NCBI GenBank assembly: GCA_910578275.1
Contig: CAJTPR010000009.1
Span: 1 to 64,000 of the forward strand
Direction: 5' to 3'
DNA length: 64,000 bases
From: an uncultured Bacteroidales bacterium
GTDB taxonomy: Bacteria; Bacteroidota; Bacteroidia; Bacteroidales; P3
A model generated the notes under the pieces. It ran no database searches and had not been told where the DNA came from. It saw only the letters and a list, made by a program, of their open reading frames with translations. Each line of letters starts with the position of its first letter. Positions within the stretch are counted from its first letter, which is position 1. Made by a program: the position numbers and the translations under genes. Of this stretch, positions 58,988-64,000 are shown piece after piece.

Positions 58988-59923
58988 ATGTTCGTAAGAC
59001 TTTCCAAGAACAACCTGCCGCTGCAATTCGTGCTGCTGGTTCTCTTTTCCCTGATATTATGGGGCAAGAGTTTCGTGACGGGCGGATTCAGCCGAGGCTC
59101 ATGCTGGCTTTGGTGGGCCGTATGCCTGCTCATGGCCGTGGGCGTCGCGTTCATGGTACGCCGGCAACAGGTTTCACGGAATCCCGGCATGCAAGGCCTG
59201 CTTTTCCTGTGTATCGCCGTTCCGCTGACAGGCACGGAATATCTCCCGCAGACATGGGTCTATCCGCTGTTCCTGCTTTCGTTCTACTACATCTTCAACA
59301 TGTACGGGAAAGACAAGCCCTATCCCGACATATTCAACGCGGCCTTTTTCTGGAGCGCGGCCACGATTTTCCTGCCCGACCTGTTCTTCACGATGCCCTG
59401 CCTGCTGCTCGTCCTGCTGGCCTATGCCGCCGGCGACAAGCATTCCTGGCTTTCGTCCCTGTTCGGAATGGGCGTTCCTTATCTTTTCCTCGCCGCCTAC
59501 GATTTCTTGTCGGGAAACAGCCTCTTGCAAGACAACATGACACGGATCATGGTTTTCGGCCTGCCCGACTTTTCGTCCATGGCGCCGATTCCCGGCATCT
59601 TGCTGCTGGGCTGCGTGACCATGGCGCTGCTTTCCTTGTTTTCGCTCCACAAGTTCCTGCAAGACATAGAAATGACCGAACGGCGCAAGTCGTCGGCCAT
59701 GACGACGATATTCATTTACCTGCTCGTATTCTTCCTGTTTTCAGCGGGAAGGGTTCCCGCCTCCCACTGGTTCCCGCTTTTCTTTCCGGTGGCCTTCTTC
59801 TGCACGAAATTCATCGTCTATACGCACCAAGCCGTTCTCAAAGAAGTGATTTTCATCCTGCTCCTCGCCTTGAGCGTATCAGGAGTCTACATTAATTCAT
59901 CGGTATGGCCAGGCTTTTTTTAG
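58988..59923 (+). CDS. DUF6427-type polytopic membrane protein
   Basis: The start at 58988 (MFVRLSKNNLPLQFVLLVLF) gives 311 residues; the longer frame runs backward through recQ. About nine or ten hydrophobic segments are spread along the protein with few charged residues, and the pattern of RLSKNN near the start and LPDLFFTMPCLLLVLLAYA fits the uncharacterised Bacteroidota DUF6427 family. Function unknown; an integral inner-membrane protein. A weak TACTTTCG element lies at 58961-58968. Its stop is 19 bases after the ATG of the fused methyltransferase gene, so the two overlap. Confidence 0.75.
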   Translation: MFVRLSKNNLPLQFVLLVLFSLILWGKSFVTGGFSRGSCWLWWAVCLLMAVGVAFMVRRQQVSRNPGMQGLLFLCIAVPLTGTEYLPQTWVYPLFLLSFYYIFNMYGKDKPYPDIFNAAFFWSAATIFLPDLFFTMPCLLLVLLAYAAGDKHSWLSSLFGMGVPYLFLAAYDFLSGNSLLQDNMTRIMVFGLPDFSSMAPIPGILLLGCVTMALLSLFSLHKFLQDIEMTERRKSSAMTTIFIYLLVFFLFSAGRVPASHWFPLFFPVAFFCTKFIVYTHQAVLKEVIFILLLALSVSGVYINSSVWPGFF

Positions 59924-61020
59924 TACCCACGCCCGTGGGCAACCTTTCGGACTTCACCCGACGTGCCGAGGAGGTACTCAAGGCTTGCGACCTGATCCTG
60001 GCCGAAGATACCCGCACCAGCGGAAAGTTGTTGCAGCATTACGGCATCCATACGCCCTGCCGCGCCTATCACCAGTTCAACGAACACAAGATTTGCCGCC
60101 AGGTGACGGACATGCTCAGGCAAGGACAGGACATTGCCGTGATCACCGACGCGGGCACGCCCGGCATTTCCGATCCCGGTTTCTTGCTGGTGAGGGAATG
60201 CGTGCAGGAAGGCATCGAGGTGGAGTGCCTGCCCGGCGCGACGGCGTTCGTCCCGGCCCTTGTCCAATCGGGCTTTCCTTGCGAACGTTTCGCCTTCGAA
60301 GGATTCCTGCCGCACCAGAAAGGACGCAATGCAAGAATCGAGCAATTGAAATGGCAGGAACGCACCATGATCATCTACGAATCGCCACACCGCATCGCCA
60401 AGACACTCCGGCAATTGGCGCAGGCGCTGGGAGGCGAACGCAAAGCCTGCCTGTGTCGCGAAATATCGAAGGTACATGCGGAAAACAAGCGGGGAACCCT
60501 GCAGGAATTGGCCGACTTCCATGAAAGGAACGAGGCCAAGGGCGAAATGGTGCTGATCGTGGAGGGACGTCCCGCACCCTGCCATAGCTACGACTACCCG
60601 CGGCCCGCCTTGACGGCGGATTTCCTGCTCGTGGCACGACTGCCCGACGACAGCCGCCACTTGCTGTTGGTGGAACGGAAAAACGAACCGTTCAAAGGTT
60701 GTTTCGCCTTTCCGGGCGGTTTCGTGAACGAAGACGAGACCTTGGAACGGGCGGCGGTACGCGAACTGCGCGAAGAAACAGGCATCCGGCTGAAAGACTA
60801 CGGCTTGCAAGCCCTTCCGTTCCGTCCTTACAGCGATCCGGAACGCGACCCGCGCGGGCGCACCGTGACGATGACCTATCACGCGCTGCTGAACTGCGAT
60901 ACGCTGCCCGAAGTCGCCGCAGAGGACGACGCGGCGGAAGCCCGATGGTTCAACGTGGAAAGCCTGCCGCCCTTGGCCTTCGACCATGAAAGGATCTGGC
61001 AGGACTTCCTGCATCGATAA
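59905..61020 (+). CDS. rsmI: RsmI 16S rRNA methyltransferase fused to a Nudix hydrolase domain
   Basis: The first about 225 residues are RsmI, which methylates the 2'-O of C1402 in 16S rRNA: LFLVPTPVGNLSDFTRRAEE, LILAEDTRTSGKLLQHYGI, ITDAGTPGISDPGFLLV, and LPGATAFVPALV. The remaining about 145 residues form a Nudix hydrolase in the same frame without a stop. Its Nudix box is complete at 272-294 (GFVNEDE...ERAAVRELREETGI: G-x5-E-x7-REUxEExGU). The second domain begins as in stand-alone Bacteroidota Nudix proteins (YDYPRPALTADFLLV). Normal RsmI in the phylum ends near 220-240 residues. The fusion could hydrolyse a nucleotide-linked or cofactor-like substrate; the target is not known. Confidence 0.93.
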   Translation: MARLFLVPTPVGNLSDFTRRAEEVLKACDLILAEDTRTSGKLLQHYGIHTPCRAYHQFNEHKICRQVTDMLRQGQDIAVITDAGTPGISDPGFLLVRECVQEGIEVECLPGATAFVPALVQSGFPCERFAFEGFLPHQKGRNARIEQLKWQERTMIIYESPHRIAKTLRQLAQALGGERKACLCREISKVHAENKRGTLQELADFHERNEAKGEMVLIVEGRPAPCHSYDYPRPALTADFLLVARLPDDSRHLLLVERKNEPFKGCFAFPGGFVNEDETLERAAVRELREETGIRLKDYGLQALPFRPYSDPERDPRGRTVTMTYHALLNCDTLPEVAAEDDAAEARWFNVESLPPLAFDHERIWQDFLHR

Positions 61021-61114
61021 AACGCCTGTCGCGGCACCTCCTGCCCGAACCCCGCCATCGCATGCTTCTTCTTGCCTGCGCGCACAAGGCGGAACCGTTG
61101 ACACATCCAAAAAG

Positions 61115-61145
61115 AAAGCCCGGCGAGTTGAACTCGCCGGGCTTT
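61115..61145. terminator. Bidirectional terminator between the RsmI-Nudix gene and pnp
   Basis: AAAGCCCGGCGAGTT (61115-61129) pairs with its exact complement (61131-61145) around one base, with A-tract on the left and T-tract on the right. It can stop both converging transcripts. Confidence 0.9.
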
Positions 61146-61185
61146 TCAAAACCGGTCATCGCGGCAACGGCCGCGACAATCCGTA

Positions 61186-63471
61186 TTACATCATGTCGTC
61201 GGACGGCGTGAAGCCTTCATTGTTGCTCCGCAACTTGGGCGCGCCGAGCCTGTTCTCGGGACGCGGACGTTCGGAACGGTCATGACGGTCGAAGCCTCCA
61301 CGGCGTTCGCCACGCGGTTCGCGCGGTTCACGACGCGGTTCGACATAGCCTTCGGGCTTGGGTTCGAGCACGCGACGGGAAAGACGGAGCTTGCCCGAGC
61401 GGGGATCCACCTCGATAAGCTGCACACGTACCTTGTCGCCTTCGTGCAACACGTCTTCGACGCGTTCCACACGGTTCCAGCTTATTTCGGAAACGTGCAA
61501 GAGGCCGTCCTTGCCCGGCAGGATTTCCACGAAAGCGCCGAACGGCTGGATCGACCGTACCGTACCCTCGTATATTTCTCCGACCTCGGGAACGGCGGTA
61601 AGGGCCTTGATACGGGCCAAGGCGATGTCCATGCCTTCCTTGTTGCTTCCGGCAATGTCCACGACGCCGAATTCGCCCACTTCCTCGATCGAGATCTCGC
61701 AACCGCTTTCACGCTGCATCTCCTGGATGACCTTGCCGCCGGTTCCGATGACGGCTCCGATGAATTCGCGCGGAATACGGATCTGGATGATGCGCGGAGC
61801 ATGGGGCTTGTAGTCTTCACGCGGAGCGGAAATGACTTCGAGCATCTTGCCCAGGATATGGGCACGGCCGCGATGAGCCTGCGCCAAGGCCTTGCCGAGA
61901 ATCTCATAGGAGAGACCGTCGATCTTGATGTCCATCTGGCAGGCGGTAATGCCGTCGGGCGTTCCGCAAACCTTGAAGTCCATGTCGCCCAGATGATCCT
62001 CGTCGCCCAGAATATCGGAAAGAACGGCGAATTCGCCCGTCTTGGGATCGGTGATCAATCCCATGGCGATACCGCTGACAGGCTTGCCGATCTTCACACC
62101 GGCATCCATCAACGCCAGACAGCCGGCGCAAACCGTGGCCATGGACGAAGAACCGTTCGATTCCAGAATATCGGAAACGATACGGATCGTATAGGGATTG
62201 GCCTCGCCCGTGGGCAATACCTGCTTGAGGGCGCGCATGGCCAGGTTCCCGTGACCGATCTCGCGACGACCCGTACCGCGTACCGGCTTCACCTCGCCCG
62301 TGGCGAAAGGAGGAAAATTATAGTGCAGCAAGAAGTTGTTCTTGCCTTCGATGATGGCTCCGTCGATCGTTTGTTCATCCAGCTTGGAACCGAGCGTGAC
62401 CGTGCTCAACGACTGGGTCTCGCCACGGGTAAAAATGGATGAACCGTGGGGGCCGGGCAACACGTCCACTTCGCACCAGATCGGACGAATGTCTTCCAAT
62501 CCGCGACCGTCCAGACGAATCCTCTCCTTGAGAATCATGTCGCGGACCGCATCGCGATGCACGTCGTGGAAATAACGGTCGATCATGAATTCCTTTCCGG
62601 CCAAGGTCTCGGCGGTAAAGTTTTCCTCGATGAACGCCTTCTTGATGGCATCGATCTTGCGGGCGCGGAGTTTCTTGTCGGCCACGCATTCACGGGCGCA
62701 ATCGTAACACTTCTGATAGCATTTTTCGCGAACCAAGGACTTCAGGGCCTCATCGTTCATTTCATGGCAGTATTCGCGTTTGGGTTTGCCTACTTCCTTG
62801 GCCAGATCCAACTGCACCTGGCACTGTACCTTGATGGCCTCATGGGCGGCCTTCAAGGCCTCGATCATCACCTCCTCGCTCACTTCCTTCATTTCGCCTT
62901 CCACCATCGAGATGTCGTCGATCGTGGCACCCACCATCAATTCCAAGTCGGCTTGTTCCATCTGGGCCACCGAAGGGTTGATGACGAACTGGCCGTTCAC
63001 ACGGGCCACGCGAACTTCGGATATGGGACCGTTGAACGGAATATCGGAAATGGTAAGGGCCGTGGACGCGGCCAAGGCGGCGAAAGCATCGGGCAAGTTG
63101 TCGCGATCGCCCGAAACGAGATAGACCAGCACCTGGGTGTCGGCATGGTAGTTGTCGGGGAACAAGGGACGCAAAGCCCTGTCGATCAAACGGGAAATCA
63201 GGATTTCATATTCCGAAAGACGAGCTTCGCGCTTGAAAAAACCGCCGGGGAAACGTCCCACGGAAGCGTATTTCTCTTGATAATCCACCGTAAGGGGCAT
63301 GAAGTCGACGTTCTCGCCCACTTCGGTCTTGCTGCAGACCGTAGCCAGGATCACGGTGTCGCCACATTTGACGACAGCCGAACCGTCGGCCTGCTTGGCC
63401 AATTTGCCCGTTTCGATAATCACCTCCCGGCCATCGGGCAGGTTGAATTTTTTTTGTGTACCTAATACCAT
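61186..63471 (-). CDS. pnp: Polyribonucleotide nucleotidyltransferase (PNPase)
   Basis: PNPase is the phosphorolytic 3'-5' exoribonuclease of RNA turnover. The 761 residues have two RNase PH domains (about 10-225 and 310-550), with FFKREARLSEYEIL and RGTGRREIGHGNLAMRAL motifs, then KH (IPREFIGAVIGTGGKVIQEM) and S1 (GEIYEGTVRSIQPFGAFVEI) RNA-binding domains. An Arg/Gly-rich tail (REPREPRGERRGGF...) extends the C-terminus, longer than in E. coli. In minus-strand order it follows rpsO with a terminator between them. The rpsO-pnp order is common in bacteria. Confidence 0.98.
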   Translation of the reverse strand: MVLGTQKKFNLPDGREVIIETGKLAKQADGSAVVKCGDTVILATVCSKTEVGENVDFMPLTVDYQEKYASVGRFPGGFFKREARLSEYEILISRLIDRALRPLFPDNYHADTQVLVYLVSGDRDNLPDAFAALAASTALTISDIPFNGPISEVRVARVNGQFVINPSVAQMEQADLELMVGATIDDISMVEGEMKEVSEEVMIEALKAAHEAIKVQCQVQLDLAKEVGKPKREYCHEMNDEALKSLVREKCYQKCYDCARECVADKKLRARKIDAIKKAFIEENFTAETLAGKEFMIDRYFHDVHRDAVRDMILKERIRLDGRGLEDIRPIWCEVDVLPGPHGSSIFTRGETQSLSTVTLGSKLDEQTIDGAIIEGKNNFLLHYNFPPFATGEVKPVRGTGRREIGHGNLAMRALKQVLPTGEANPYTIRIVSDILESNGSSSMATVCAGCLALMDAGVKIGKPVSGIAMGLITDPKTGEFAVLSDILGDEDHLGDMDFKVCGTPDGITACQMDIKIDGLSYEILGKALAQAHRGRAHILGKMLEVISAPREDYKPHAPRIIQIRIPREFIGAVIGTGGKVIQEMQRESGCEISIEEVGEFGVVDIAGSNKEGMDIALARIKALTAVPEVGEIYEGTVRSIQPFGAFVEILPGKDGLLHVSEISWNRVERVEDVLHEGDKVRVQLIEVDPRSGKLRLSRRVLEPKPEGYVEPRREPREPRGERRGGFDRHDRSERPRPENRLGAPKLRSNNEGFTPSDDMM

Positions 63472-63587
63472 AACGTTGAATTTCTGCCTCGTTCAAGCGG
63501 ATAACCGCCGAGGCCATTTATAATGCTTGATTTTCTTATTTTTCCGAAAATAAGGCCGATTATTTGCAAAGAACCAATCAGCCAATA

Positions 63588-63627
63588 TAAAACAAGAAGG
63601 CAATTACATTCAGATATAATTGCCTTC
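63588..63627 (-). terminator. Intrinsic terminator after rpsO
   Basis: On the minus strand GAAGGCAATTA (63627-63617) pairs with TAATTGCCTTC (63606-63596) and is followed by TTGTTTT. It separates rpsO from pnp, although a leaky hairpin could still allow read-through. Confidence 0.8.
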
Positions 63628-63659
63628 CTGCCATGGGAGCCATCCGAAACTCCGTCTTG

Positions 63660-63929
63660 TTATTTACGCAGATTCAATTTCTGGAGAATCGCACGATAGC
63701 GTTCGATATCCCTGTCCTTGAGATAATCGAGCAACTTGCGGCGTTTTCCGACCAGACGGACCAACGAACGCTTGGTGAACTGGTCTTGTTTGTTTTCCTT
63801 AACATGTTCGGAAAGGTGAAGGATCCTTTCGGTGAACAATGCAATCTGACCTTCCGCGCTGCCCGTGTTCTTCTCCGAACCGCCGTAAGTCTTGAAGATT
63901 TCCTGTTTTCTTTCTGCTGTCAAGTACAT
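63660..63929 (-). CDS. rpsO: 30S ribosomal protein uS15
   Basis: The 89-residue protein begins MYLTAERKQEIFKTYGGSEK and contains GSAEGQIALFTERILHLSEH and KRSLVRLVGKRRKLLDYLK, the uS15 signature. It binds the central domain of 16S rRNA early in 30S assembly. It has a clear promoter and an SD-like AAGGAG (63945-63940) ten bases before the ATG, one of the few such sites in the window. Confidence 0.97.
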   Translation of the reverse strand: MYLTAERKQEIFKTYGGSEKNTGSAEGQIALFTERILHLSEHVKENKQDQFTKRSLVRLVGKRRKLLDYLKDRDIERYRAILQKLNLRK

Positions 63930-63939
63930 ATCGCTACTT

Positions 63940-63945
63940 CTCCTT
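63940..63945 (-). promoter_or_regulatory. Shine-Dalgarno-like AAGGAG before rpsO
   Basis: AAGGAG on the minus strand, with a 10-base spacing to the ATG at 63929. uS15 is often translationally autoregulated in bacteria, so the leader may have a regulatory role, but no operator structure is demonstrated here. Confidence 0.5.
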
Positions 63946-63961
63946 AATCAATTTGGGAGCG

Positions 63962-63992
63962 CAAAGATACGCCAATATTTTCATTTACGCAA
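63962..63992 (-). promoter_or_regulatory. Promoter for rpsO
   Basis: On the minus strand TTG at 63992-63990, 20 bases, TATCTTTG at 63969-63962. Matches the Bacteroidota consensus; the leader is about 30 bases. Confidence 0.75.
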
Positions 63993-64000
63993 ACTTGGCC

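Overview
The window reads as a Bacteroidota chromosome, most likely an anaerobic member of the Bacteroidales. Four things point there. Promoters have the Bacteroidota form, TTG, then about 19-21 bases, then TAnnTTTG. Most starts lack a Shine-Dalgarno site. Type IX secretion parts are present: PorU, PorZ, a sorting-domain cargo protein and probably a second cargo tail at the left edge. The [FeFe]-hydrogenase maturase HydF suggests anaerobic hydrogen metabolism. Codons are strongly C/G-ending, which leaves long false antisense frames open. The genus cannot be fixed from this sequence. Nearly all genes are core or conserved accessory genes. I see no insertion sequence, prophage, CRISPR array, rRNA operon or island boundary.

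Layout. 1-8.2 kb: end of a probable T9SS cargo gene, then the tight operon recG-uvrA-nucleoside kinase-murF. 8.2-9.5 kb: hydF, convergent with murF. 9.7-13.8 kb: a large multidomain secreted protein with its own promoter and terminator. 14-16.6 kb: rlmN, facing a slyD plus membrane-anchored LuxR-type regulator operon. 16.7-25.8 kb: a 29-codon ribosomal-type gene, then an envelope operon of flippase, dut, nucleotidyltransferase, TPR protein, DUF4292 lipoprotein, EnvC-like protein, LOG protein and thioredoxin-fold protein, many overlapping by a few bases. 25.8-28.9 kb: porZ-recO on the minus strand, separated from the previous operon by a perfect 50-base palindromic terminator. 29-30 kb: CPBP protease and two tRNAs. 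30.2-33.8 kb: trigger factor, clpP, lepB. 33.8-39.5 kb: tamB and tsaD, divergent. 39.7-44.8 kb: porU facing miaB and rpsU. 44.9-51.5 kb: tRNA-Cys, yqeY, ispG, surE, a carboxynorspermidine-synthase-like gene, serC and serA. 52-61 kb: a TonB-dependent receptor, two DUF5689-type lipoproteins, recQ, a membrane protein, and a fused RsmI-Nudix protein. 61.2-64 kb: pnp and rpsO on the minus strand.

Themes. Envelope biogenesis and secretion dominate: PorU, PorZ, TamB, LepB, the EnvC-like factor, MurF, a flippase, surface lipoproteins and a TonB receptor. DNA repair (recG, uvrA, recO, recQ) and RNA modification or translation genes (rlmN, tsaD, miaB, rsmI, pnp, rpsU, rpsO, trigger factor) are scattered between.

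The most unusual observations are the in-frame RsmI-Nudix fusion, an IspG lacking most of its expected central domain, a HydF with His replaced by Gln beside the cluster cysteines, a nine-base Shine-Dalgarno match before one DUF5689 gene in a genome that otherwise rarely uses one, the tiny AURKAIP1/COX24-type gene, and several promoters placed almost on top of their start codons. I found no clearly new multi-gene defence or mobile system.
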